DNA of 64,000 bases from Mesostigma viride (GCA_009746045.1 RPFO01000288.1:537855-601854); one strand, 5' to 3'; positions 22,321 through 36,700 are shown, counted from the first letter of the stretch. Notes: a model not told the origin generated them from the letters alone. Translations and numbers: made by a program.

Positions 22321-24410
22321 GAGTCACGTGGGCACAAGTCCTCAGGGAAATGAATATGGGATGGGGTGGATTGTGTAACTACATGGTGTATCTAGTTTGA
22401 TCCGCACTGTGGTGCTCTGTGACTCCACCAAGGGAGCACGCGTCCGATTATCTAGTTCCAAGTTACAGCTAGGGTTGCAGGCACCACGGGCCGAATCGCT
22501 ATGCCAGCCAAACGTACGTGGTCACACGCGGAGCCCCCACCGACTGGGGGGTGGTGTCCTTTATTACTATCTGCCACCTATCTTGGCGCGTCATCTGCAG
22601 TCTCCATTGATTAATTTACACGTAATGCGTCACGTGAGCATAGTCCTCCTGGAAATGAATATGGGATGGGGTGGATGGATGTAGCTATGTCTAGTTCCCA
22701 TTTACAGTGTTGCAGGTACCACGGCCCGAATCGCTATGCATGCCACCTGTCTCCACATTACAGACAAACCAGAGGGTTTCCCGGGCGTGAGCCCGCTCTG
22801 TCAATGGTAGCACATATCCATGCCTAGCCTATCGCAGAAAGTCCACGGAGCCGGCGGCCCGGCCGGCGCGCGCAGCCTGGGGCATGCCTCGTGAGGACAA
22901 AACGCCCAGTTTGTGCTGGCTTGGTGCCAGCTAGTCTGTCTGATGTATCTACCTGATCTAGCTGTGCCGGCCGCCAGGTGCCTAACTAGGCCCGGCCTGG
23001 CGCCTGTGCCTAACTAAGAATGTGGGAAACATATGGTAAATCAGCGTAAAAGTCCTCATTGCTGATGTGCAAACCAATTAATTTACACGTAACTGCGTAA
23101 TCCTCATTGCGAATATGTGAAACCAAAGGGAAAAAAAAAGTTAAGTGCCTTGCGCAGCATCTCAGTGGTGACGGTGCCGTCGACCCGGGTTTCTCCACCT
23201 CCTGCATCAGCGTCTACGTCTCGGCGCCGTAGGTCAGGATCGTCAGAATGACGACCTTGAACAGGTCGCGCTTGACAATCTGCATGCATGGGGCAGGGCG
23301 AGGTCGCTCCACCGGCGACGGTGCTCGTGGAGGTGCCCCCACGCCATGCCGATCCGGTTCGTCAGGTCGCCCTCGCGATCGGGGAGCCAGCTGCCGAGCA
23401 GCTTGAAGCGGCCCGAAGAAGGGGAGCTGGTGTCGTCTAAGAGGCGGAGCTGGGGTGGGTGGCCGGCCACGCCGAGGGCCATGGCCTCCGTTTTGGGGCT
23501 CGATTTCTAGACCGACAGCATGCACGGGCCTCAAGCGTCAGGCAGTCCAGCCAGAGCTGGGCAGACTTCGGCTTCTCAATGAGTGTGATGTAGTCGGCAT
23601 CAATGAGGTCATCGAGTAAATTCTGCTGGTTAATCGGCCTCCCTTCTCCTGTCTCATTAATTCGTAGTAATCACTAGGCCAGGTTCGCGGCCAGCAAGCC
23701 TGGCAAAGCGGGCACGTGCCTGGCGCCGGCATAACATAATCCACTACGATAATGAACAGGCACGTGACAGGACGCAACCTAGCTTGCCAGACGCCGGTCT
23801 GCATGCCGTGGACATGGCAGCCGGGGAATGCCGTGTTGAGTGCGCAGCGAGGTGGTTGACCCCTCATACAGCGTGCGGATGACAGCAATCAGGTGCCAAG
23901 GACAGCCCATAGAGCGGCCCAGCGGACAGAATCAAAAGGCTCGATGAAGATCAGGATGGCGGGAAACTCACCAGGCTGCAGGAGCGCGATCTCCTCGAAG
24001 AGGCGCCGTGCAATGAAGATGGCCATGACAGTGTTGCGCCCAGGCCAGAAGCGCTAGCCCATTTGGCCCTCCCCAAGGTGCCGGTCGAGAGCAAAACGAA
24101 GACGGTTAAGGATCGATCATGCACATAAAGAGTTAGAGCGCGCGGCGCTCTGGGTGCACACGCCTCGGTAGTTCGCAGGGTCTTCAGGAGAACCTTTGTT
24201 TTGGTACAGCATGATACGGTAGCTGTGCTGCCACCCAGGAATCGGCGGTGCGTCGGCGAGTAGGATCCCAGCGGCCGGGGAAAAAGCTCAGATAAAAAAC
24301 GCCTGGTGCGTTCCAGTCATGGACCCAACCATGCGTACAATTGCGGCCGGGTGGTAGCAAAATGTCCCCGCGATGGATTGAAGGATCAAGGACCCTCAGC
24401 TGGCCGCGTG
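22321..24410 (-). mobile_element. LINE retrotransposon, reverse transcriptase remnant (longer copy)
   Basis: On the minus strand from 24400, recognisable reverse-transcriptase segments follow in order. These are a block near 24200 resembling NKGSPEDPANYRG, LNRLRFALDRHLGEG, FWPGRNTVMAIFIARRLFEE, then FIEPFDSVRWAALWAVLGT, then LFIIVVDYVM, then DDLIDADYITLIEK, the conserved thumb ILTILTYGAET, and finally NEDFYADLPYVSHI. In the catalytic box YADD has become DADY, so polymerase chemistry is lost, and many frameshifts are present. The 3' tail motif (TCACGTG followed by GGGATGGGGTGGAT) appears twice, at 22321-22375 and 22629-22682. The same family as the 12.8-14.0 kb copy. Confidence 0.85.
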
Positions 24411-24758
24411 CATGAAGCTCCTAGGTATCACCCAGGCATGGCTGAGGTGATCATGGGTAACCATAGCTAAGGCACGAACGCCTGACCTACGACATGGAAT
24501 GGAACGCGACAATAGGCCTTTTCATTCTGAAAAAACGTATGACCTATCAGAGGGTTCGGAATATGGTGACATCGCAACAGACGCAACTTGGTTATCCACA
24601 CTACTAATTACCACGGATACCTGAGATGCAACAGATAAGAGCAGGTATGCATTGGCTGTCTCACACTGCGTTACAATTAAACTACATAACCTGCCAATTC
24701 ACGATGGGGGGAAAAAACTCTCCCTCCTCCCCAATACACAAACTTCTACTACGGTATT
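24411..24758. other. Spacer between LINE and DUF1802 gene
   Basis: About 350 bp. No gene or repeat recognised. Confidence 0.5.
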
Positions 24759-24763
24759 TTACA
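24759..24763 (-). other. TGTAA polyadenylation signal
   Basis: TGTAA on the minus strand, 24 nt past the stop codon of the DUF1802-family gene. TGTAA is the standard green-algal poly(A) signal, so it supports both the gene end and the algal origin. Confidence 0.6.
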
Positions 24764-24786
24764 TGTCCTTTTGCATGCGGCATAAC

Positions 24787-27700
24787 CTAGCCATGCAAGG
24801 GCTTCAGAATGGGCGCCCCCAGAATTTGTCGCAGCTGAATCTGGGCCTTCTCAAACTGGTCATCGCTCATCGCGGGTGGCAGGGACAGATAGTTCTCTGG
24901 CAGGGAGTCCCTGACAGGCAGGTCCAGCCACGACTTGCAGCCGCCGTACTCCGCCAGCACAGGGATCTGGCAGGCATGACGAGGGGGCAGCGATGACGAG
25001 GGGGCAGCCATGATGAGGGGGCAGCCATGACGAGGGGGCAGCCATGATGAGGGGGAAGGCATGACGAGGGGGCAGGCATGATGAGGGGGCAGCCATGACG
25101 AGGGGGCAGCCATGATGAGGGGGCAGCCATGACGAGGGGGCAGCCATGACGAGGGGGCAGCCATGATGAGGGGGCAGGCATGAGGAGGGGGCAGGCATGG
25201 TGAGGGGGCAGGCATGAGGAGGGGGCAGGCATGATGAGGGGGCAGGCATGATGAGGGGGAAGGCATGACGAGGGGGCAGCCATGATGAGGGGGCAGCCAT
25301 GATGAGGGGGCAGCCATGATGAGGGGGCAGGCATGAGGAGGGGGCAGCCATGACAAGGGGGCAGGCATGAGGAGGGGGCAGGCATGATGAGGGGGCAGCC
25401 ATGATGAGGGGGCAGGCATGATGAGGGGGCAGGCATGATGAGGGGGGGAATGGGCAGCCGTGATGAGGGAGGCCAGTAGTGAGGGAAGTCGTCGTGAGGG
25501 CAGCAACCATGGAGAAGCCCTCATAGAGAAGCAACCATGAGAGAAGCCACCATGAGAGAAGCAACCATGAAGGAAGCAACCATGAAGGACGGCAACCATG
25601 GAATGAGCAACCATGGAATGAGCAACCATGGAATGAGCAACCATGGAATGAGCAACCATGGAATGAGCAACCATGGAATGAGCAACCACGGAATGAGCAA
25701 CCATGGAATGAGCAACCATGGAATGAGCAACCATGGAATGAGCAACCATGGAATGAGCAACCATGGAATGAGCAACCATGGAATGAGCAACCACCAGGGA
25801 AGCAACCATGGCAGAGACAGTGGCAGAGGAGCGCAGCAGCCCGCAGCCCGCATAAGCACAAGCTTTAACAAAGGAAAAAAAATACATCCTGGGAAGTTCG
25901 CAATGGCATCCCCACGCAGGATGGTTCCTCATCCTGAAAGCGGTCGGTCCATTAGTCCACCACCTCGCGCCGAATCCTGTGCAGCAGCCACCCCACTATG
26001 ACACTAGTGACGCAGCCATCCGCCCTGTACCTGAGCCGGTTGCAGCAGGAGCAACCAACCCTCACTTGACACTGCCTTGCCAAGCTGCAGTAGTAATAGC
26101 TATTTTAGTAACAACAGGAACAACAGCGGTGACGATAATAATGCCGCCCCTCACCTGCACGGGCTGCGGCAGCAGCAGTCATCAATAAACAATGACAACA
26201 ACGATAATAAGAATTAACTTCCCCACACCTGCACGGGTTGCGGCAGCAGCAGCGCGCGCAGCTCCAGCACCGTCAGCGGCCGCTCCTCGTGCCAGCTCAT
26301 CCGGGCCTCCAGGAACTCCTGCGACCACACGTGCAGGTCGTCCAGGCGTGCCAGCAGCGTGCGGTCGGCGGTGGACCACACGCCCGTGACCAGCGCCAGC
26401 ACGCCCAGCGATGCCACCTGGCGCAAGAGGGAGAGGGGGGGGGGATGCCAGGCAGGCGAAGGGGAGAGGAAGTGAGACGGGGGGGGGGGGGTGAGGAGAG
26501 GGGAGGAGAGGGGAGGAGAGGGGAGAGGGGGGACGAGAGGAGAGAGGGGGGAGGGGACAGGCAAGGGGGGATGGAACAGGAGAAGGGGGGATGGGACAGG
26601 AGAGGAGGGATGAGAGGGGAGAGGGGGGATGGAATGGGAGAAGGGGGATGAAACAGGGGATATGGTATGGGGGACGAGCGCAGTCTGGCGAAAGGGCGAT
26701 ATTTAGGTCAGGGCTGCAGATCGCAGGTTAAGAAAGAAGGACGGATGGCCGTGGAGATTGTGCAAAGAGGGGCGCTGGTGGCAGGTCGACTTCTGCTTCA
26801 ACCCAGCGGAGGTTAACCCACAAGAGCAGAGTAGAATGGCCGTGCTTCTTGCTGAAACGATGACCCGTTGGCGAGGCCGGTGGTGTGGCAGTATGCCAGC
26901 ATGATGGCATGTTGATGCGGCGGCAACATGCCATGCCCAATCATCATTTACCCAGGGGGCATGCACAACACACGACCCACACAAGCATGGCAGGAACGAC
27001 CCGCCTCTCCAAGTCACGCCGCTGCTTACCACCATACTCCTTCAAGAAGGCAGAACCGCTGCTTACTAGGAAACCAAATGCAGGACTATACTGTTTACAA
27101 AGGGGGTCCACCTCTACTGCAAAGGGGGCGCACCACTACTGGCTGGGCCATGGCGGGACAACAATGACCAGTCGTGGCCTGTCATCGCCCACCACCTGGT
27201 AGCTGGAGCATCATCGCCCACACTACTCAATGCAGAGGCAAGGGCACGTCTCTGCTGCATGCACGGGTGGGCCACCTCCTCTGCATGCATGTATGCCGAC
27301 ACACGCAAGAACACGGCCGCCTAACTAGTCTTGCCGCCAAACCCTGCTCACCTCTGCATGCGCGGTTCCCTCGAGGTGGTAAACACTAGACAGCGCTGCC
27401 GCTGGTAAGACAAGACCCTCCTCCTCTGCGGGCCCTGCCCCCTCGGCGGGCACCGGTATTGCTAGCCAATGCAACCCACCTCCTCTGCGGGCCCTGCCCC
27501 CTCGGCGGGCACCGGTATTGCTAGCCAATGCAACCCACCTCCTCTGCGGGCCCTGCCCCCTCGGCGGGCACCGGTATTGCTAGCCAGTGCAACCCACCTC
27601 CTCTGCGGGCCCTGCCCCCACGGCGGGCACCGGTATCACTAGCCAATGCAACCCACCTCCTCTGCGGGCCCTGCCCCCTCGGTGGGCACCAGGAATCGTG

Positions 27701-30700
27701 CGTACTCCTTTGCCGCATGCGGCTTGAGCATTCCGGGGGTGGCGTGGAACCTGGGCGTGGCGCAGACAGGCAAGTAAGGCAGGCATGAAACCCCAGGCAA
27801 GTTTAGTGCGTGGTTCGTTCACAAGGGGGGGGGAGGGGACATGGGCTCCGCGCAAGTGGGCAAGCAAGGCAGGCAAGTGAGGTCATGCACAGGCCAACAC
27901 GCAAAGGTCGCACCCACGTGAATACACATGTGAGCCGGCAAGACGCCATCAAGGCAGAGCCACCAGCAAGCAAGCAGGCAGGCAAAGGAGCACGATCACG
28001 TGTGCACGAACCGGCAAGCAAGGTCATGCGAACGCAAGTCAAGCCAGCCATGGATTGCATCGCAGATTCACCCACGAACCAGCGACGAGACGTACGGGAC
28101 GAGCAAGGAGAATGGGGCGGTCCAAACAAGGCGAGGGAGAACGTCCGAGGAGACGATGGGAAGGAGGCTAGGAGAAGGGCCGAGGGAGCGGTGACAAAGC
28201 GGCGGACCGCGTGCACTAATATTGGATGCTGGGTATGACTTACTGTCACCCCCACGTCTGCAAGTGAAGGTACCCCCAAGGGCAAGCAGGGAAAGGAGCA
28301 CCATTGGAGCCTCGCCGCGTGCACCCCCACGCCGCACACGAGGCAACGATTGGGGCAAGCTCACGAGGTGAGAATGGCCAGATAGCCTTTTGTCCTAAAA
28401 TAAAGCCTTATATGAAATATAGCCCTTTCTTCCTAAGATAAAGCCAACGCCAGCCGAGCATCCACCACACCTGACAGCTGGCATGGAAAGATGGAGCACG
28501 CGCGCCGCGGGCATGCGCACAGGAAGGATGCCACCGTCCACAAAGGAAGCGGATTGCATGCACTTCGCCACCCAAGGGCTTCTGCTAAACCAAGTACAGC
28601 GGCCAGAGCCGATGGCCTGATCTTACAGAAGCCCATTGTTTGATGGGAGTGCACTTGGCACTGCAATTTGCTTTCCTCAAGGATAGCTAGCTTGGACGGA
28701 TACATAAGTGATCGCCAAGCCAGCCTAGTGGATGCCAACCGGTCAGCATGCAAGGTTAGCCTCCGTGCGCCCAGCGAAGCATGTCTATGTCTAAGCATCG
28801 CGCATGAGTATCATATCCCGGATGGGAGTGGCGCGCACTTGGTGGGGTAGAGGATGGAAAGGAAGGGAACACGCGACGGTGCGCACTTGGTGGGGTAGAG
28901 GATGGAAAGGGAGGGAACACGCGACGGTGCGCACTTGGTAGGGTAGAGGATGGGAAGGATAAACACGCGACGGTGCGCACTTGGTAGGGTAGAGGATGGG
29001 AAGGGAACACGCGACGGTGCGCACTTGGTGGGGTAGAGGATGGGAAGGGAACACGCGACGGTGCGCACTTGGTGGGGTAGAGGATGGGAAGGGAACACGC
29101 GACGGTGCGCACTTGGTGGGGTAGAGGATGGGAAGGGAACACGCGACGGTGCGCACTTGGTGGGGTAGAGGATGGGAAGGGAACACGCGACGGTGCGCAC
29201 TTGGTGGGGTAGAGGATGGGAAGGGAACACGCGACGGTGCGCACTTGGTGGGGTAGAGGATGGGAAGGGAACACGCGACGGTGCGCACTTGGTGGGGTAG
29301 AGGATGGGAAGGGAACACGCGACGGTGCGCACTTGGTGGGGTAGAGGATGGGAAGGGAACACGCGACGGTGCGCACTTGGTAGGGTAGAGGATGGGAAGG
29401 GAACACGCGACGGTGCGCACTTGGTGGGGTAGAGGATGGGAAGGGAACACGCGACGGTGCGCACTTGGTGGGGTAGAGGATGGGAAGGGAACACGCGACG
29501 GTGCGCACTTGGTAGGGTAGAGGATGGGAAGGGAACACGCGACGGTGCGCACTTGGTAGGGTAGAGGATGGGAAGGGAACACGCGACGGTGCGCACTTGG
29601 TGGGGTAGAGGATGGGAAGGGAACACGCGACGGTGCGCACTTGGTAGGGTAGAGGATGGGAAGGGAACACGCGACGGTGCGCACTTGGTAGGGTAGAGGA
29701 TGGGAAGGGAACACGCGACGGTGCGCACTTGGTGGGGTAGAGGATGGGAAGGGAACACGCGACGGTGCGCACTTGGTAGGGTAGAGGATGGGAAGGGAAC
29801 ACGCGACGGTGCGCACTTGGTGGGGTAGAGGATGGGAAGGGAACACGCGACGGTGCGCACTTGGTGGGGTAGAGGATGGGAAGGGAACACGCGACGGTGC
29901 GCACTTGGTAGGGTAGAGGATGGGAAGGGAACACGCGACGGTGCGCACTTGGTAGGGTAGAGGATGGGAAGGGAACACGCGACGGTGCGCACTTGGTGGG
30001 GTAGAGGATGGGAAGGGAACACGCGACGGTGCGCACTTGGTAGGGTAGAGGATGGGAAGGGAACACGCGACGGTGCGCACTTGGTAGGGTAGAGGATGGG
30101 AAGGGAACACGCGACGGTGCGCACTTGGTAGGGTAGAGGATGGGAAGGGAACACGCGACGGTGCGCACTTGGTGGGGTAGAGGATGGGAAGGGAACACGC
30201 GACGGTGCGCACTTGGTGGGGTAGAGGATGGGAAGGGAACACGCGACGGTGCGCACTTGGTAGGGTAGAGGATGGGAAGGGAACACGCGACGGTGCGCAC
30301 TTGGTAGGGTAGAGGATGGGAAGGGAACACGCGACGGTGCGCACTTGGTGGGGTAGAGGATGGGAAGGGAACACGCGACGGTGCGCACTTGGTGGGGTAG
30401 AGGATGGGAAGGGAACACGCGACGGTGCGCACTTGGTGGGGTAGAGGATGGGAAGGGAACACGCGACGGTGCGCACTTGGTGGGGTAGAGGATGGGAAGG
30501 GAACACGCGACGGTGCGCACTTGGTGGGGTAGAGGATGGGAAGGGAACACGCGACGGTGCGCACTTGGTGGGGTAGAGGATGGGAAGGGAACACGCGACG
30601 GTGCGCACTTGGTAGGGTAGAGGATGGGAAGGGAACACGCGACGGTGCGCACTTGGTGGGGTAGAGGATGGGAAGGGAACACGCGACGGTGCGCACTTGG

Positions 30701-33700
30701 TGGGGTAGAGGATGGGAAGGGAACACGCGACGGTGCGCACTTGGTGGGGTAGAGGATGGGAAGGGAACACGCGACGGTGCGCACTTGGTAGGGTAGAGGA
30801 TGGGAAGGGAACACGCGACGGTGCGCACTTGGTGGGGTAGAGGATGGGAAGGGAACACGCGACGGTGCGCACTTGGTAGGGTAGAGGATGGGAAGGGAAC
30901 ACGCGACGGTGCGCACTTGGTGGGGTAGAGGATGGGAAGGGAACACGCGACGGTGCGCACTTGGTGGGGTAGAGGATGGGAAGGGAACACGCGACGGTGC
31001 GCACTTGGTAGGGTAGAGGATGGGAAGGGAACACGCGACGGTGCGCACTTGGTGGGGTAGAGGATGGGAAGGGAACACGCGACGGTGCGCACTTGGTGGG
31101 GTAGAGGATGGGAAGGGAACACGCGACGGTGCGCACTTGGTGGGGTAGAGGATGGGAAGGGAACACGCGACGGTGCGCACTTGGTGGGTAGAGGATGGGA
31201 AGGGAACACGCGACGGTGCGCACTTGGTGGGGTAGAGGATGGGAAGGGAACACGCGACGGTGCGCACTTGGTGGGGTAGAGGATGGGAAGGGAACACGCG
31301 ACGGTGCGCACTTGGTGGGGTAGAGGATGGGAAGGGAACACGCGACGGTGCGCACTTGGTGGGGTAGAGGATGGGAAGGGAACACGCGACGGTGCGCACT
31401 TGGTAGGGTAGAGGATGGGAAGGGAACACGCGACGGTGCGCACTTGGTGGGTAGAGGATGGGAAGGGAACACGCGACGGTGCGCACTTGGTGGGGTAGAG
31501 GATGGGAAGGGAACACGCGACGGTGCGCACTTGGTGGGGTAGAGGATGGGAAGGGAACACGCGACGGTGCGCACTTGGTAGGGTAGAGGATGGGAAGGGA
31601 ACACGCGACGGTGCGCACTTGGTGGGGTAGAGGATGGGAAGGGAACACGCGACGGTGCGCACTTGGTGGGGTAGAGGATGGGAAGGGAACACGCGACGGT
31701 GCGCACTTGGTAGGGTAGAGGATGGGAAGGGAACACGCGACGGTGCGCACTTGGTGGGGTAGAGGATGGGAAGGGAACACGCGACGGTGCGCACTTGGTG
31801 GGGTAGAGGATGGGAAGGGAACACGCGACGGTGCGCACTTGGTGGGGTAGAGGATGGGAAGGGAACACGCGACGGTGCGCACTTGGTGGGGTAGAGGATG
31901 GGAAGGGAACACGCGACGGTGCGCACTTGGTGGGGTAGAGGATGGGAAGGGAACACGCGACGGTGCGCACTTGGTGGGGTAGAGGATGGGAAGGGAACAC
32001 GCGACGGTGCGCACTTGGTGGGTAGAGGATGGGAAGGGAACACGCGACGGTGCGCACTTGGTGGGGTAGAGGATGGGAAGGGAACACGCGACGGTGCGCA
32101 CTTGGTGGGGTAGAGGATGGGAAGGGAACACGCGACGGTGCGCACTTGGTGGGGTAGAGGATGGGAAGGGAACACGCGACGGTGCGCACTTGGTGGGGTA
32201 GAGGATGGGAAGGGAACACGCGACGGTGCGCACTTGGTGGGGTAGAGGATGGGAAGGGAACACGCGACGGTGCGCACTTGGTGGGTAGAGGATGGGAAGG
32301 GAACACGCGACGGTGCGCACTTGGTGGGTAGAGGATGGGAAGGGAACACGCGACGGTGCGCACTTGGTGGGGTAGAGGATGGGAAGGGAACACGCGACGG
32401 TGCGCACTTGGTGGGGTAGAGGATGGGAAGGGAACACGCGACGGTGCGCACTTGGTGGGGTAGAGGATGGGAAGGGAACACGCGACGGTGCGCACTTGGT
32501 GGGTAGAGGATGGGAAGGGAACACGCGACGGTGCGCACTTGGTGGGTAGAGGATGGGAAGGGAACACGCGACGGTGCGCACTTGGTGGGGTAGAGGATGG
32601 GAAGGGAACACGCGACGGTGCGCACTTGGTGGGGTAGAGGATGGGAAGGGAACACGCGACGGTGCGCACTTGGTGGGGTAGAGGATGGGAAGGGAACACG
32701 CGACGGTGCGCACTTGGTGGGGTAGAGGATGGGAAGGGAACACGCGACGGTGCGCACTTGGTGGGGTAGAGGATGGGAAGGGAACACGCGACGGTGCGCA
32801 CTTGGTGGGTAGAGGATGGGAAGGGAACACGCGACGGTGCGCACTTGGTGGGGTAGAGGATGGGAAGGGAACACGCGACGGTGCGCACTTGGTGGGGTAG
32901 AGGATGGGAAGGGAACACGCGACGGTGCGCACTTGGTGGGGTAGAGGATGGGAAGGGAACACGCGACGGTGCGCACTTGGTGGGTAGAGGATGGGAAGGG
33001 AACACGCGACGGTGCGCACTTGGTGGGGTAGAGGATGGGAAGGGAACACGCGACGGTGCGCACTTGGTGGGGTAGAGGATGGGAAGGGAACACGCGACGG
33101 TGCGCACTTGGTGGGGTAGAGGATGGGAAGGGAACACGCGACGGTGCGCACTTGGTGGGGTAGAGGATGGGAAGGGAACACGCGACGGTGCGCACTTGGT
33201 GGGGTAGAGGATGGGAAGGGAACACGCGACGGTGCGCACTTGGTGGGGTAGAGGATGGGAAGGGAACACGCGACGGTGCGCACTTGGTGGGGTAGAGGAT
33301 GGGAAGGGAACACGCGACGGTGCGCACTTGGTGGGGTAGAGGATGGGAAGGGAACACGCGACGGTGCGCACTTGGTGGGGTAGAGGATGGGAAGGGAACA
33401 CGCGACGGTGCGCACTTGGTGGGTAGAGGATGGGAAGGGAACACGCGACGGTGCGCACTTGGTGGGGTAGAGGATGGGAAGGGAACACGCGACGGTGCGC
33501 ACTTGGTGGGTAGAGGATGGGAAGGGAACACGCGACGGTGCGCACTTGGTGGGTAGAGGATGGGAAGGGAACACGCGACGGTGCGCACTTGGTGGGGTAG
33601 AGGATGGGAAGGGAACACGCGACGGTGCGCACTTGGTAGGGTAGAGGATGGGAAGGGAACACGCGACGGTGCGCACTTGGTGGGTAGAGGATGGGAAGGG

Positions 33701-36700
33701 AACACGCGACGGTGCGCACTTGGTGGGTAGAGGATGGGAAGGGAACACGCGACGGTGCGCACTTGGTGGGGTAGAGGATGGGAAGGGAACACGCGACGGT
33801 GCGCACTTGGTGGGGTAGAGGATGGGAAGGGAACACGCGACGGTGCGCACTTGGTGGGGTAGAGGATGGGAAGGGAACACGCGACGGTGCGCACTTGGTG
33901 GGGTAGAGGATGGGAAGGGAACACGCGACGGTGCGCACTTGGTGGGGTAGAGGATGGGAAGGGAACACGCGACGGTGCGCACTTGGTGGGTAGAGGATGG
34001 GAAGGGAACACGCGACGGTGCGCACTTGGTGGGTAGAGGATGGGAAGGGAACACGCGACGGTGCGCACTTGGTGGGTAGAGGATGGGAAGGGAACACGCG
34101 ACGGTGCGCACTTGGTGGGGTAGAGGATGGGAAGGGAACACGCGACGGTGCGCACTTGGTGGGGTAGAGGATGGGAAGGGAACACGCGACGGTGCGCACT
34201 TGGTGGGGTAGAGGATGGGAAGGGAACACGCGACGGTGCGCACTTGGTGGGGTAGAGGATGGGAAGGGAACACGCGACGGTGCGCACTTGGTGGGGTAGA
34301 GGATGGGAAGGGAACACGCGACGGTGCGCACTTGGTGGGGTAGAGGATGGGAAGGGAACACGCGACGGTGCGCACTTGGTGGGTAGAGGATGGGAAGGGA
34401 ACACGCGACGGTGCGCACTTGGTGGGTAGAGGATGGGAAGGGAACACGCGACGGTGCGCACTTGGTGGGGTAGAGGATGGGAAGGGAACACGCGACGGTG
34501 CGCACTTGGTGGGTAGAGGATGGGAAGGGAACACGCGACGGTGCGCACTTGGTGGGTAGAGGATGGGAAGGGAACACGCGACGGTGCGCACTTGGTGGGT
34601 AGAGGATGGGAAGGGAACACGCGACGGTGCGCACTTGGTGGGGTAGAGGATGGGAAGGGAACACGCGACGGTGCGCACTTGGTGGGTAGAGGATGGGAAG
34701 GGAACACGCGACGGTGCGCACTTGGTAGGGTAGAGGATGGGAAGGGAACACGCGACGGTGCGCACTTGGTGGGGTAGAGGATGGGAAGGGAACACGCGAC
34801 GGTGCGCACTTGGTGGGTAGAGGATGGGAAGGGAACACGCGACGGTGCGCACTTGGTGGGGTAGAGGATGGGAAGGGAACACGCGACGGTGCGCACTTGG
34901 TGGGTAGAGGATGGGAAGGGAACACGCGACGGTGCGCACTTGGTGGGTAGAGGATGGGAAGGGAACACGCGACGGTGCGCACTTGGTGGGTAGAGGATGG
35001 GAAGGGAACACGCGACGGTGCGCACTTGGTAGGGTAGAGGATGGGAAGGGAACACGCGACGGTGCGCACTTGGTGGGTAGAGGATGGGAAGGGAACACGC
35101 GACGGTGCGCACTTGGTGGGTAGAGGATGGGAAGGGAACACGCGACGGTGCGCACTTGGTGGGTAGAGGATGGGAAGGGAACACGCGACGGTGCGCACTT
35201 GGTGGGGTAGAGGATGGGAAGGGAACACGCGACGGTGCGCACTTGGTGGGTAGAGGATGGGAAGGGAACACGCGACGGTGCGCACTTGGTGGGTAGAGGA
35301 TGGGAAGGGAACACGCGACGGTGCGCACTTGGTGGGTAGAGGATGGGAAGGGAACACGCGACGGTGCGCACTTGGTGGGGTAGAGGATGGGAAGGGAACA
35401 CGCGACGGTGCGCACTTGGTGGGGTAGAGGATGGGAAGGGAACACGCGACGGTGCGCACTTGGTGGGGTAGAGGATGGGAAGGGAACACGCGACGGTGCG
35501 CACTTGGTGGGTAGAGGATGGGAAGGGAACACGCGACGGTGCGCACTTGGTGGGGTAGAGGATGGGAAGGGAACACGCGACGGTGCGCACTTGGTGGGTA
35601 GAGGATGGGAAGGGAACACGCGACGGTGCGCACTTGGTGGGTAGAGGATGGGAAGGGAACACGCGACGGTGCGCACTTGGTGGGGTAGAGGATGGGAAGG
35701 GAACACGCGACGGTGCGCACTTGGTGGGTAGAGGATGGGAAGGGAACACGCGACGGTGCGCACTTGGTGGGGTAGAGGATGGGAAGGGAACACGCGACGG
35801 TGCGCACTTGGTGGGTAGAGGATGGGAAGGGAACACGCGACGGTGCGCACTTGGTGGGTAGAGGATGGGAAGGGAACACGCGACGGTGCGCACTTGGTGG
35901 GTAGAGGATGGGAAGGGAACACGCGACGGTGCGCACTTGGTGGGTAGAGGATGGGAAGGGAACACGCGACGGTGCGCACTTGGTGGGGTAGAGGATGGGA
36001 AGGGAACACGCGACGGTGCGCACTTGGTGGGTAGAGGATGGGAAGGGAACACGCGACGGTGCGCACTTGGTAGGGTAGAGGATGGGAAGGGAACACGCGA
36101 CGGTGCGCACTTGGTGGGTAGAGGATGGGAAGGGAACACGCGACGGTGCGCACTTGGTGGGTAGAGGATGGGAAGGGAACACGCGACGGTGCGCACTTGG
36201 TGGGTAGAGGATGGGAAGGGAACACGCGACGGTGCGCACTTGGTGGGGTAGAGGATGGGAAGGGAACACGCGACGGTGCGCACTTGGTGGGTAGAGGATG
36301 GGAAGGGAACACGCGACGGTGCGCACTTGGTGGGTAGAGGATGGGAAGGGAACACGCGACGGTGCGCACTTGGTGGGTAGAGGATGGGAAGGGAACACGC
36401 GACGGTGCGCACTTGGTGGGGTAGAGGATGGGAAGGGAACACGCGACGGTGCGCACTTGGTGGGTAGAGGATGGGAAGGGAACACGCGACGGTGCGCACT
36501 TGGTGGGTAGAGGATGGGAAGGGAACACGCGACGGTGCGCACTTGGTGGGTAGAGGATGGGAAGGGAACACGCGACGGTGCGCACTTGGTGGGTAGAGGA
36601 TGGGAAGGGAACACGCGACGGTGCGCACTTGGTGGGTAGAGGATGGGAAGGGAACACGCGACGGTGCGCACTTGGTAGGGTAGAGGATGGGAAGGGAACA

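Noticed and set aside
24860-26001. Proline/histidine-rich and NHGMS-repeat ORFs
   Set aside because: Products of the 17-bp and 15-bp intron repeats; only the last 60 codons (24787-24966) belong to a supported exon.
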